From Coenobita brevimanus (Eukaryota > Arthropoda > Malacostraca > Decapoda > Coenobitidae), in the NCBI GenBank assembly GCA_032717465.1, contig CM064683.1, positions 40,248,183-40,312,182 on the forward strand: DNA of 64,000 bases. The letters are read 5' to 3'. The notes below the pieces were generated by a model. The model was not told the DNA's origin. It did no database searches and saw only the letters and a list, made by a program, of their open reading frames with translations. Numbering within the stretch: the stretch's first letter is position 1; each line of letters starts with the position of its first letter. Both the position numbers and the translations under genes were made by a program. Below are positions 1 through 10,146 of this stretch, piece after piece.

Positions 1-640
1 TATTATGAGCGAGAAAGCGATGTTTACTCCTAGTTCAGTTACAAATGGGCCCGACCTTGTCCGACCAGACCGTAACGCCAAACAGAAGCTAACTTTACTC
101 ACATGTAGTGTTGAAATTCTTTCTGCATGTGATACATTCATTTAGTTAATTCATTAGCGACAAAAAGCTCACCCAATAAGGCGTAGGAGCCCCTTGGAAT
201 CTCGAGTTTTCCAAGGGAGTGTTCGGTTGTTGTCGATGAACGCCTCAGTTACGAAAACAAACTAAAAATATTCTTCGTAGTACTATGTTTTTCTGGCATC
301 AGCTGTAGCAGTTAAGTATCGGAGATTTGGTCTACAATTTTATGTCAGAGGAAAACTGTGATAACATGACACTTGTTCGCTGGTCACACGCTCACAGAGC
401 CCACTTGACCATGATTTGACACTGGGCCGTATAAAGGAACAGTATTTATTTCTTCATTTCATATGTACAGTACAAACATGTCCCTGGAACAGCTGAGACA
501 GAGCTCCTGACACTGTGATTATTAGTGTAATGACCAGCTATCTGGCCAACACCTTCCTTGCTAACTGTTAGTGCGTGTGTATACCAGTAAAATGTGCTAG
601 TAATCTTATTATTCGCAAGACAGTGCACTTTAGAGCAGAA

Positions 641-641
<1 letters not shown>
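1..641. other. no recognised feature
   Basis: No coding region, repeat or RNA gene could be supported here. Reading frames are short and mixed. Confidence 0.5.

Positions 642-685
<44 letters not shown>
642..685. repeat. (CA)n microsatellite
   Basis: An uninterrupted CA dinucleotide run of about 22 copies. It directly abuts the SINE head that follows. Confidence 0.95.
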
Positions 686-691
<6 letters not shown>

Positions 692-925
692 TCAGTGGTA
701 GCGTTCTCGTTTGCCATCTGGTAAACGGGAGTTCGTGCCTCGCTCAGGTTGCGAAAAGTTTCACTGACGAAGTAGGTGGTTACTGTCCCCCTTGAGCAGG
801 GGGACGGGTGTGTGCGTGTGTGAAGGTCACAGCCTTGCTCTTAGATCGGACTATATGAGCTCTCAGCTCCCTCCCGGGAGGGTAAAACCTGACGATCACG
901 ACCATCAAGTGATCCTGACCAAGGA
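686..925 (+). mobile_element. tRNA-derived SINE
   Basis: The head carries an RNA polymerase III A box (TGGCTCAGTGG, 688-698) and a B-box-like sequence (AGTTCGTGCCT, 730-740) at tRNA-like spacing. A unique body follows, then an A-rich stretch after 930. The B box departs from the GGTTCRANTCC consensus, so this is an inactive SINE copy rather than a tRNA gene. The 3' limit is approximate. The family was not identified. Confidence 0.6.
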
Positions 926-996
926 TAAGAGAGAAAAAAAGGATAGTCCACTGAAACGTCATAAATTAAGCTCCGCCCAAAATTCATGACGTCACG
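918..996 (+). repeat. left arm of a 5.9-kb-spaced inverted repeat
   Basis: This stretch reads ACCAAGGATAAGAGAG, an A run, GGATAGTCC, and ends in ATGACGTCAC. The same order of motifs occurs on the opposite strand at 6794-6723. The two arms enclose the P-type transposase gene. They could be terminal inverted repeats of the transposon, or two oppositely inserted copies of a short repeat. No matching 8-bp target duplication was seen outside the arms. Confidence 0.5.
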
Positions 997-1010
997 AGCT
1001 AGGCTCTCGT

Positions 1011-1044
1011 CATCTGGTGAGTGGCGCGCATCACTCACCAGATG
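1011..1044. repeat. perfect 13-bp hairpin
   Basis: CATCTGGTGAGTG (1011-1023) is followed after an 8-nt GCGCGCAT loop by its exact reverse complement (1032-1044). No promoter or gene is adjacent, and its role is unknown. Confidence 0.8.
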
Positions 1045-1493
1045 GGCCTATCAATCATATCCCTTTTATTTGCCATTAACCAATCACTCCAAAAGCTATT
1101 CTCATTGCTATAATATATTGTACCTTGCCTCTCTAATTGCATTTATTTTCTCACTGCATTCCCGCTCAACCACTCCTTTGTTCATCCATCACCAGATATT
1201 CTCCCTTATCACTCTCATCCATAAAACTTTGTTCAATTTCCTTTCCAGTCATGCATGCTACTTCCACTAAAATGCTGATCGTTTTCAGTCTTATCGAGTT
1301 GACATACAGAAAACGTTAGTACATAACCAAGGAGATTAAAGACAAATTAATATTTTATGCTTTATAACATAGCCAGGTAGGTCACAGACAATCAAATTAA
1401 TATTTAATGATTTACTTTAAAATTTTCCATATATCATATTAGTCTCACCGAACAGTATTACTGAACATGAACATTGTATAGGTTAGATTATTG

Positions 1494-1499
<6 letters not shown>
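1045..1499. other. no recognised feature
   Basis: AT-rich sequence without a supportable gene or repeat. Confidence 0.4.

Positions 1500-1556
<57 letters not shown>
1500..1556. repeat. (GA)n microsatellite
   Basis: About 28 GA copies. The long R/E-rich and S/L-rich frames across this stretch are consequences of the repeat. Confidence 0.95.
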
Positions 1557-1560
<4 letters not shown>

Positions 1561-2030
1561 GTGGAGAAAAAAAAAAAAAAACTGACAATAAGAAGGTGGA
1601 GGGTGGAAGCGAGGGAAGAGGAAGGGAAGCAGGAAAGAAGAGAACAGGGACATGCCAAAAGGAATGGGAAAAGACATGAATAAAGTTGAGAAAGGGAGAG
1701 AGATACAAAAACACAAAAAATATAGCTGGTGAAAATGAAGGGATGGGAAGCAGGGGAAAAGGATTAGGAAAGTAGAGGGAGGGAGGGAAGGATAAAGGTA
1801 AGGAAGAAAGTGGAAGGAGGGAGGTGTGGGACGAAGTGGTGTGTGGAATGAAATGGTGAGAGGTATGGGAGACAAAGAGATGAAGGTAAGAGGGAAGTAA
1901 CACTTGGGAGAAAAAGGGGAGGATGTGGAGTGGTGACAGGTTAGGGAGGGAAGGAGACAGGTGAGAGAGTGAGGTTGATGAGAAAGAGAGGAGAGAGGTA
2001 GGTTATGGAGGAAAGGAGAAAACTACTGAA
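1557..2030. repeat. purine-rich low-complexity tract
   Basis: About 470 bp of strongly G/A-biased sequence on the plus strand (GGGAGG, GAAAG and AGGAAG motifs). It has no fixed period and no gene. Confidence 0.7.
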
Positions 2031-2347
2031 CTGTGAACAGCACTTACTGCATTAAAATGATGCAACTCATGTTATACATTGTGCTCACTTACTAGGACAC
2101 TCCAAACTTAAAATATTCTATCACATAATAACAGTGTACAGTACAGTACATTGACAACATAACTTGCAATCGTCACTTAATACATAATTACATATTAATA
2201 AACAGTATATTATATACGGTACATACATACATAAAATAATATACCTATGATACATTTTCTTCTCAAAACTGTTCATCCAAATTATTAATACATCTACCAA
2301 ACTGAATAGACTATTTTGTCATTATTACTCTTAACTGCTCAACATAG

Positions 2348-2616
2348 TTAATTTACAATTTTCTTCATCTTTTTTCCAGCATTCTTACAATTAACACCCT
2401 TACATTCTTTAAGTGCACGATTAAGCTCCCTAATCCTAAAATATATTCTGCACTTAACAGAAAAAGTTGCTACCTCTTTTGGAATGTATGGAGGCAGTGT
2501 AACCATTTGCATAACATGCTCAACACTTCCTTTTCCCTCCTTCAGTGATGTGCCATGGTACTTTCTGAATAGGTGTTCTAAATTAAGGAAGAAACTTCGA
2601 TGTTCAGGATTTATTT
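2348..2616 (-). pseudogene. frameshifted C-terminal end of the P-type transposase
   Basis: The frame beginning INPEHRSFF continues the transposase directly after the break and ends at a stop at 2348 with Lys-rich sequence (KNAGKKMKK). The overlap with the main frame and the A6 homopolymer at the junction make one missing A the simplest explanation. Confidence 0.7.
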
Positions 2617-5600
2617 TTTCAAACCACCTTTGTTTATAAATGCATCCCAAGAGCTGCAACTATCATCAGTTAATGAGGTTCCTAATTCTGGATATTTGAA
2701 TTTGAATTTGTGTACTACAAAACCAAGGAAATGGTCAAATGCTTCTTTCTCGGGAAACGTAATATGCAACACCTCCTCACATTGCTCAACATGGGTTTCA
2801 AGTTCATCAGGTGTGGGACTAATCTCTGGAGTGAATAAATATGATACAAGATTTCCATCACCATCTGCATTTTCTAACTCTTCTTTTGAAACTTCCTGTA
2901 CACCACTTGCAATTAAGGGAGTAGATTCCACCTCTGCACAGTTTGTACTAGGTGAAATTACTGAAGTTTCTTTTCCCAGTAGGTAAATTTTCAAGCGATG
3001 TTGGAATGACAGTGGTGATGGGTGATCATAACATCTACCCATCTGGCGTATTACACTAAAAAAATGCTCCAGAACATCCTGATTTAACCTCCTTGTGAGT
3101 ATATACCTTATATTAAACCTTTCAGAAAGGGAATCATACAGTGTCTCCAGTGACCTACATGAGAGTAAGATCCCTTTCTGAAATGGAAGAAACTTCCCTT
3201 TCACTCTTAAAGATTTTATGGTGGACACTGTGTCAGAGAGTTTTTTCATTTGCTCATCACTCTTTTGGAAGGCATGTCTTTTTCCATTTAAGTCTCTCTT
3301 AATGCTGCTATTTAATATATCAAACCAGTCATTTATTACTTGAATAAATTCAGAGGTTGAAGACCAGTTACTGCTCTTGATGGTACCACACTGTCCAAAA
3401 AATGATATAGCTTTTGAAACAGTTTCTGATAGCAGCTGAACTGCAAACTTTACTCTTTGTCTCTGAGCTCCTTGTACTGAAATATGATGATTAGTAAGTT
3501 TGTGAGCTACTTTCAGATTTCCTGTATCTACCGTCATGAGATCTATGACTGGGTTGGTATTAACTATGACAGACTTATCTGGAGTATGAAAGCCACTATC
3601 TAAAAAATGATTTCTCACAAGCTTGATGAGCTGTGGAACATCGGCAAAAACATGAATCTTTCGGCTGGGATCAAATGGATTGGTGAATGAATTCTGATTT
3701 TCATTAATACCCATCTTATTCAAGAGGTAGCTATTTGAACCACCCATGTCACATACAGTAGCATGAACTTCATACCCACATTCTTCTACTGCTCTAATAA
3801 TTGTGTTCAATAATTCTTCAGTAATTCTGGTATCAAATTCATAAAATATGACCTGCTTCCAGCAGCCTAATAAGCCTCTCACCATGACAACTTGAACATA
3901 ATTATGGGGTGACAGTACACTTTCCTCAGCTCTATTAAATTCCCAGGCCTTGGTAACTTTCATTTCATCAAAGGAGAGTATACACACTTTTTCTCCTGGA
4001 GACATAGTTTCACCTTTCCTCTTCATTAGTTTTAAAACAATATCTAGCAAGCCAGGTTGGAAACTGAGGCATTTAGTCCACCTTTTCAAAGTTGAAACTG
4101 AAGGGTATGGTAATTTCAAATGTTCTCTAATATACTGATATCCCTTTGGACTTATAGCTCTTAAGGTAAGGGAAGATGTTATATCATCATATGACCACTT
4201 CCTAACAGGTTCATTGGTCAAAAAGTATTCAATTTGAGTATCTGTGAAATAAGGAGACAGTATATCTTTGAGAACAGATGATATTTCTTCATGCAAGGCA
4301 AGTGCACTTTTATTTTCCAAATTGGCTTTGCTAGCATTCAACTCATGTGAAGATACAATATCCTTATAATTATTATTACTGTTTCTTAAACCTTGCATTT
4401 CTAAAGCCATTTTATTCAACTCCTTTCTTAGTTTCTTGTTCTCTTCCTTTAGAATTTCAAGCTCTGTCTTAACTACTCCTAATTCACTCTCAAGTTCTGA
4501 TTTCCATGGCATACAAACACAGCATGACCAGCAGATTTTCTGTGTAGACATACCATCACTTTGGGATTCAACTGTATCCTGTTCCATTGGCTGTAGCTGG
4601 GAAGGTTGTGCTGAATGATAATCTGCATGATCTCTCCCAAAGTTTTCTGATGTCTGCTCTTGAATAGAAACCTCTGCTTCCAATGGAATAACATCTGTAA
4701 AGTAAAGCAATTGTCAAAAAAGAGAAAAAAAAAAGTATATATAATATAAAATACTATTGAACTGTTTATTCCCTCCTTAGAGCTACCTAACTAGATATGG
4801 GTATGAATACAATACTGCCTGTCTAATTTGCCCTGCAATCTATGATTGCAACTTAGGTAGGTCGAGATTGTGTTGTTTCCTGTTAAAATTTTTCGCTTAT
4901 CACCCTCAAGTACATTCCCCACCCCCTGCTTCATTTCAATACTGATACAGTATTAAAAATAATGTATAGTTACCATCAATGTTGGTGTTCACACACTCTT
5001 GCAGAATCTGGCGCCTCTGCTTCCTCTCTGCTCTCCTCCTCCTGTCAGAAGCACTGGTACCTGAAAATAAGTATATCATCTTTTTAAGATAAAAATTCTG
5101 TTTGCTTCTCTTTCCCTATCTCTATCATAACCTACCAGGCTTGCATCACCTACTGTATGTAAGAGAGGTAGCCAAGACATGGTAAAACACACTTCTCATA
5201 TCAGTCACACCATTATAAGGCGAAATAAAGTAAGCAAGTACAGTAAAAATACCAAAAAGATCATACTGAAAATACAGGGCTGGCATAAAAAGAAAGCAAT
5301 GAAACTTATGGAACATATGAAAATCTTCCCCCCCAAAGTGCCCAACTGAAGATCCTCCCCCCCCCCACCAAAATTTCAATGTAAATAAACTACATAAGGA
5401 TTAAATAATAAAACATTATTCCTAACCTAACCTAACCTTACCTACCCTACCCTACCCTAACCTAAGCCAACCTCACCTAGGGTTAGGTTAGGTCAGGTTA
5501 GGTTAGGTAACCTAACCTTACCTAACCTACCCTACCCTAACCTAAGCCAACCTCACCTAGGGTTAGGTTAGGCCGGGTTAGGTTAGGTAACCTAACCTTA

Positions 5601-6665
5601 CCTAACCTACCCTACCCTAACCTAAGTCAACCTCACCTAGGGTTAGGTTAGGTCGGGTTAGGTTAGGTTAGGATGAACTGAAGGTTTTCCCATACAGGCA
5701 AGATCATATGAAGATCCTCCAGCCCAGACTAGATCATATGAAGATCCTCCAGCCCAGACTAGATCATATGAAGATCCTCCACCCCAAACCTACTTGAGGG
5801 GGAGGATCTTCATATGATCCAAACTTATTTTTGTATGTTTATATTTTCAGTCCTTAAAAGTACCAAAATATGCATAAAGTGTAGTTGTATATTGACAAAT
5901 GAAGTCCAGGCATATAAAATAATCCTTTTGAAATCAAACATGCATTTCTTTTTAATCACTAGCTAGACTTCCAACAGGAAGATTTTGGATGTGTGCTCCC
6001 ACTCTTACTATTTTTGCAGTAATTATTTGATAACAGTAGTGCATTTGGAGGATGCTTCTTCATCCCACTCATATGCCTATTTTCTCCCACTACCACCAAG
6101 TAGGTCTTACTACAAGGGAAATTGGAGAAACAATTCTCAGCACAGCAAAAGTTAGGTCCAACCTGTTCAATTCTCATACTAACATGTACAGTAAAAGACT
6201 TTAAATGCTTTGTTCAGCAGTCTCTTATCACTCAACACATTTTACTGTTAATACTGCATTAGGTGAAAAGGCAACCAATCAATATCGTACATTTTACTGT
6301 TAATGCTAAGTTAAGTAGCCTATAGGTGTTACCCGAGTGCAAGTTAAATATTACATACCTTCAGCTGAACTTCGTTGTGTTGGAAGTTCAACACTTGGAA
6401 CAGCCCATGGGTGGAGTGGTCTGCATTTTTTTGGAGAAACATTTGCCTCTTCTTTCCGTAGTAAATACTCAAGTCTGTAATCAGTGTCCTTAAAATGGCG
6501 CGAGCACATGCGTGCAAAGTTTACCTTTATCTTATCTTTCCGTCTACATGCTCTTATCCACTTTTCACATGTTTCTTTATTTCTAGGAAACCTGAAGTAC
6601 TTAATGCGTTGGTCTGTATGTTTCTGAGCATCACTTGAGCAGCCATAAACAGCACAAATCACCAT
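2348..6665 (-). CDS. THAP9/P-element-like transposase gene (3 exons, one frameshift)
   Basis: The gene encodes a P-superfamily transposase, a DNA-binding, RNase H-fold enzyme that cuts and joins transposon ends in the nucleus. Exons are 6665-6359 (THAP zinc finger), 5060-4974, and 4694 onward. The splice sites are GAAG|GTATGT, TTTTCAG|GT, GATG|GTAACT and TTACAG|ATG. Phases match, and exon 2 stays open for all 29 codons. The frame runs 825 residues to a stop at 2611. The adjacent frame continues the homologous C-terminus for 88 residues to 2348, giving about 913, close to the 903 residues of human THAP9. The break lies in an A6 run at about 2617-2622, so it may be a sequencing error or a real one-base loss. 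All RNase H landmarks of the family are present. The gene could be an autonomous P-like transposon or a domesticated THAP9-type gene. The inverted repeats at 918-996 and 6723-6794 favour the transposon reading. Confidence 0.85.
2611..4694 (-). CDS. exon 3: P-element transposase catalytic region
   Basis: In order after the acceptor at 4695 it contains: a Ser/Gln-rich leader; a leucine-zipper-like coiled coil (ELESELGVVKTELEILKEEN region, for dimerisation); the transposase helical region; and the RNase H core. The core shows SFDEM as the first catalytic Asp, CDMGGSN as the second, and FADVPQLIKLVRNHFLD as the family's conserved DxxHLxKxxRN block. A GTP-binding-type insertion follows. LNQDVLEHFFSVIRQMGRCY, which closes the core, carries the last catalytic acidic residue. 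These are hallmarks of P elements and THAP9. The frame stops after KGGLKK at 2611, where family members continue. The next frame (to 2348) holds that continuation, so the exon is essentially complete apart from one indel. Confidence 0.88.
4695..4973 (-). other. intron 2 of the transposase gene
   Basis: It is bounded by GTAACT (4973) and TTTACTTTACAG (4695). It is a short AT-rich intron without other features. Confidence 0.75.
4974..5060 (-). CDS. exon 2: short basic linker
   Basis: This 87-nt exon has an acceptor (TTATTTTCAG ending at 5061) and a donor (GTAACT from 4973). It encodes an Arg/Lys/Gln-rich stretch, including RRRRAERKQRRQ, between the THAP domain and the coiled coil, and may be a nuclear localisation signal (inference). 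Phase 1 on both sides agrees with its neighbours, which is the main support because it lies outside any long open frame. Confidence 0.75.
5404..5672. repeat. 80-bp tandem array of opposed CCTAA / TTAGG blocks
   Basis: The array has three copies with an exact 80-bp period (AAGYCAACC marks at 5464, 5544 and 5624). Each unit has a C-rich half made of CCTAA/CCTAC words, then CCTAGGG, then a TTAGG-word half on the other strand. TTAGG is the ancestral arthropod telomere repeat, so this looks like an interstitial telomere-like satellite able to fold back on itself. It lies inside intron 1 of the transposase gene. Confidence 0.85.
5701..5819. repeat. 30-bp tandem repeat with terminal inverted copy
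   Basis: Three copies start at 5701, 5731 and 5761 (core GATCATATGAAGATCCTCC). After 20 nt, an exact inverted copy of the 19-bp core follows at 5801-5819. Degenerate relatives of the core lie at 5310-5370. Confidence 0.85.
6359..6665 (-). CDS. exon 1: THAP zinc-finger DNA-binding domain
   Basis: The exon opens MVICAVYGC, giving the first two zinc ligands (C-x4-C). The invariant W follows within KWIRAC, then CSRHF supplies the C-x2-H pair, and AVPSVELP matches the AVPxxF-type motif that closes THAP domains. This is a complete C2CH THAP domain of about 90 residues, used by P transposases and THAP proteins for sequence-specific DNA binding. A start at 6665 is chosen because THAP domains begin at the Met two to four residues before the first Cys; an upstream in-frame ATG at 6689 would add eight residues. 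The exon ends at a strong donor (GTATGT from 6358). Confidence 0.88.
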
Positions 6666-6722
6666 TGTTCTGCACAAAGTTCGAGGCAACGTACTTGCTC
6701 ACCAATGAGTAATGTTTACTTG

Positions 6723-6794
6723 TGTGACGTCATTGCGGGAAAAACAAATGCTTCGCGGACCATCCTTTTTTTTTTTCTCTCTCTTATCCTTGGT
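6723..6794 (-). promoter_or_regulatory. right inverted-repeat arm with a CRE palindrome upstream of the transposase gene
   Basis: On the minus strand this repeats the order of motifs of 918-996: ACCAAGGATAAGAGAG, an A run, GGATGGTCC, then ATGACGTCAC. The palindrome TGACGTCA (6725-6732) is the consensus ATF/CREB site and lies about 60 bp upstream of the chosen start codon. No TATA box was found, so the TSS is unknown. Confidence 0.5.
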
Positions 6795-6799
6795 ACTCC

Positions 6800-7323
6800 T
6801 CCCCTTGAAAGATATCAGAGGGACGGATTTGGGGTAAGTCTGCTGTCACCTGTACTGGTTCATCAGAGACATTGAGCATCATTAATGTTTCTCCCCACGT
6901 CTTGATCAGGACACAGGATTTTCTGTTGAGAGTAGTTAGGAAACTATGATTTTGAAGATATTTTCATGTAGATTAGAAGCAAGAAGTGAACTACAGACTC
7001 ATTTTCCTGAGGGTGTTTATTGGTAATAAAAACGGGTGTTGTAATCAATGACTGTACCTTAAACGTAATGCCAATAGGCTACTATATGCCTTATTAGTAA
7101 ACAAAATTCTTTTAAAAATCATACAACGTGCAAGTACATATGTTTTAGCTAAATATGATGCAAAGAAGTTATGCATTCAAATTCATTATCTCGAGTTTGT
7201 GAGGCGGAATTATGAATAATATCGTCGAAGTAAGCAGTGATACCATTGACCAAACTTATTACACCATGTGCTTTTTATACAGTGTACCTTAAGAAAGGAG
7301 GAAACTTAATGGCATAAGGCCAT

Positions 7324-7324
<1 letters not shown>
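6800..7324. other. no recognised feature
   Basis: No gene or repeat is supported between the transposase upstream region and the AT microsatellite. Confidence 0.4.

Positions 7325-7360
<36 letters not shown>
7325..7360. repeat. (AT)n microsatellite
   Basis: A TA/AT dinucleotide run with one interruption (ACAT) near the start. Confidence 0.9.
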
Positions 7361-7363
<3 letters not shown>

Positions 7364-7466
7364 GTAATTGCTTATAATTACCCTTCATTTATACACATAT
7401 AAGGGTGTTTTAAAAGGGGAGGAGCCCAGCCAAAGGATGACGGCCATGGGGGCGGAGCCTGTATAT

Positions 7467-8381
7467 ACTATAGTAGGACTCGCCTACGTTTGCGGCTGTG
7501 GTGTAGCCCGCACCTGTGTACAGTGTTGCCACGTTCTCTATACCGTTATCTCTCTCTCTCTCTCTCTCTCCTGGCGGGAAATGTGAGCCACCCTGAGTAC
7601 TTTTGATTCTTTTATAAGTTATTTATAATTGTGCTTTCATTGTTAATTTGGTTTTGTTATATTTAGTGATGCCGACAATGCATTCAATGCATGCCCCTCT
7701 CCTGCCTCTCTCTCTCTCTCTCTCTCGCTCTCTCGCCGACTGGGTGTGGAAGTGTTGCCGCTCGCGAGTGAATAATTTTTTTTTTTTTACTTCGGTATTG
7801 GCATATGCCTACTATTTTGTCCTACATATTAGCTTATGATTATAATTGTGATTATTCCTCGTCCTTAAAATTATGGTAAAAGCCGGTAAATGTGAGCATT
7901 TTTCCCTAGCAACACCTGTACAAGCTATGGTTGGGTATACGAAGGTACTTTACCGTAGGCCAGACTGGTAAGTGTTGCCACTCAGAAGAATTACATGAAT
8001 TATTTCTTTTACTTTGGATATTGGCATATTTCTTCTTTTTTCAGGCTCATTATCTTATATCCATAACTGTGATATTATTACCCACCCTAAAACTACGCTA
8101 AAAAACATTAAAAGTGACTACAATTTCTTTTAGCAACACTGTACAATATGTATGCCATGTTTCTGTGTTACTATATAAATATTTTATGCATAATAAGATT
8201 ACTGTTGATTCATCCATCAAAATACACAAGTGTAAGTTTTATTCATCTGAATTTATCGAATTTGTGATGCCTTGTACATAAATAGCTTCCGTTTCACATC
8301 GCAAGTTGGGGAAACATGGCACCATTGTACACAGTTGCGAGCCACACCACAGTCGCAAACGTGCGCGAGTCCTACTATAGT
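7467..8381. repeat. region bounded by 64-bp inverted repeats
   Basis: The left arm (7467-7530) begins ACTATAGTAGGACTCG. The reverse complement of 8318-8381 begins the same way and stays aligned without gaps for 64 bp, with roughly 80-85% identity by eye. The 0.79-kb interior holds two TC-rich runs and a diverged direct duplication. The right arm ends about 20 bp before the 30-bp satellite. Possibly a non-autonomous transposon; no target duplication was recognised. Confidence 0.6.
7738..8150. repeat. diverged ~220-bp direct duplication
   Basis: The segment from 7738 (GACTGG...GTGTTGCC...ATTGGCATAT...TAGCAACAC.TGTACAA) is followed by a second copy from about 7962 with the same landmarks in order. 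The copies are strongly diverged, and each has a T-rich run after the GTGTTGCC mark. Confidence 0.6.
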
Positions 8382-8404
8382 CCCGAGTTCAGGAATATGC
8401 ACAT

Positions 8405-9853
8405 GGGATGCTTTACACACCATACACCATACACGGGCTGCTTTACACACCATACACTATACACGGGATGCTTTACACACCATACACTATACACGGGCTG
8501 CTTTACACACCATACACTATACACGGGATGCTTTACACACCATACACTATACACGGGCTGCTTTACACACCATACACTATACACGGGATGCTTTACACAC
8601 CATACACTATACACGGGATGCTTTACACACCATACACTATACACGGGCTGCTTTACACACCATACACTATGCACGGGCTGCTTTACACACCATACACTAT
8701 GCACGGGCTGCTTTACACACCATACACTATACACGGGCTGCTTTACACACCATACACTATACACGGGCTGCTTTACACACCATACACTATACACGGGCTG
8801 CTTTACACACCATACACTATACACGGGCTGCTTTACACACCATACACTATACACGGGCTGCTTTACACACCATACACTATACACGGGCTGCTTTACACAC
8901 CATACACTATACACGGGCTGCTTTACACACCATACACTATACACGGGCTGCTTTACACACCATACACTATACACGGGCTGCTTTACACACCATACACTAT
9001 ACACGGGCTGCTTTACACACCATACACTATACACGGGCTGCTTTACACACCATACACGGGCTGCTTTACACACCATACACTATACAAGGGCTGCTTTACA
9101 CACCATACACTATACACGGGCTGCTTTACACACCATACACTATACACGGGCTGCTTTACACACCATACACTATACACGGGCTGCTTTACACACCATACAC
9201 TATACACGGGCTGCTTTACACACCATACACTATACACGGGCTGCTTTACACACCATACACTATACACGGGCTGCTTTACACACCATACACTATACACGGG
9301 CTGCTTTACACACCATACACTATACACGGGCTGCTTTACACACCATACACTATACACGGGCTGCTTTACACACCATACACTATACACGGGCTGCTTTACA
9401 CACCATACACTATACACGGGCTGCTTTACACACCATACACAATACACGGGCTGCTTTACACACCATACACTATACACGGGATGCTTTACACACCATACAC
9501 TATACACGGGATGCTTTACACACCATACACTATACACGGGATGCTTTACACACCATACACTATACACGGGATGCTTTACACACTATACACTATACACGGG
9601 ATGCTTTACACACCATACACGGGATGCTTTACACACCATACACTATACACGGGATGCTTTACACACCATACACTATACACGGGATGCTTTACACACCATA
9701 CACTATACACGGGATGCTTTACACACCATACACTATACACGGGATGCTTTACACACCATACACTATACACGGGATGCTTTACACACCATACACTATACAC
9801 GGGCTGCTTTACACACCATACACTATACACAGGATGCTTTACACACCATACAC
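8405..9853. repeat. 30-bp satellite, 48 units in two variants
   Basis: The unit is GGG(A/C)TGC followed by TTTACACACCATACAC and TATACAC. It repeats with strict 30-bp spacing, except for two 23-bp units (9035 and 9598) that lack TATACAC. A diagnostic A/C base gives the order ABABABAA, then 27 B, 11 A, one B and a last partial A. Long open frames of more than 480 residues run through it in several frames on both strands only because 30 is a multiple of three and the unit lacks stops. Confidence 0.97.
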
Positions 9854-9932
9854 TCTGGGTCAAGATAAACCACTTCTTCCATCCTTGTAGCAGTTTATTT
9901 CTATAACTGCATACTGGCCGTAAAACTGTAGA

Positions 9933-10146
9933 GGCTAGAAATACTCGCAATCAGGACATTTGTAGGTATTTATCAGCTTATATTAGCATCGTAATTTAGC
10001 ACCAAAGGTTACATATTGCTGAGTATTTGCTATCAAACAGGCTAGAAATACCCGCAATCAGGACATTTGTAGGTATTTATCAGCTTATATTAGCATCGTA
10101 ATTTAGCACCAAAGGTTACATATTGCTGAGTATTTGCTATCAAACA
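9933..10146. repeat. 107-bp tandem duplication
   Basis: GGCTAGAAATAC starts at 9933 and again at 10040. The 107-bp copies differ at a single visible position (ACTCGC versus ACCCGC), so the duplication is recent. Confidence 0.95.

Larger units (their letters stand above)
5061..6358 (-). other. intron 1 of the transposase gene
   Basis: It is bounded by GTATGT (6358) and TTTTCAG (5061). It contains the telomere-like array (5404-5672) and the 30-bp repeat with its inverted copy (5701-5819). The remaining sequence has no gene. Confidence 0.7.

Noticed and set aside
1483..1903. 130-135-codon minus frames
   Set aside because: They are the complement of the GA microsatellite and purine-rich tract.
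8272..9906. Open frames of up to 544 codons on both strands
   Set aside because: They arise from the 30-bp satellite, whose unit lacks stops and is divisible by three; all frames give the same short repeated peptide.
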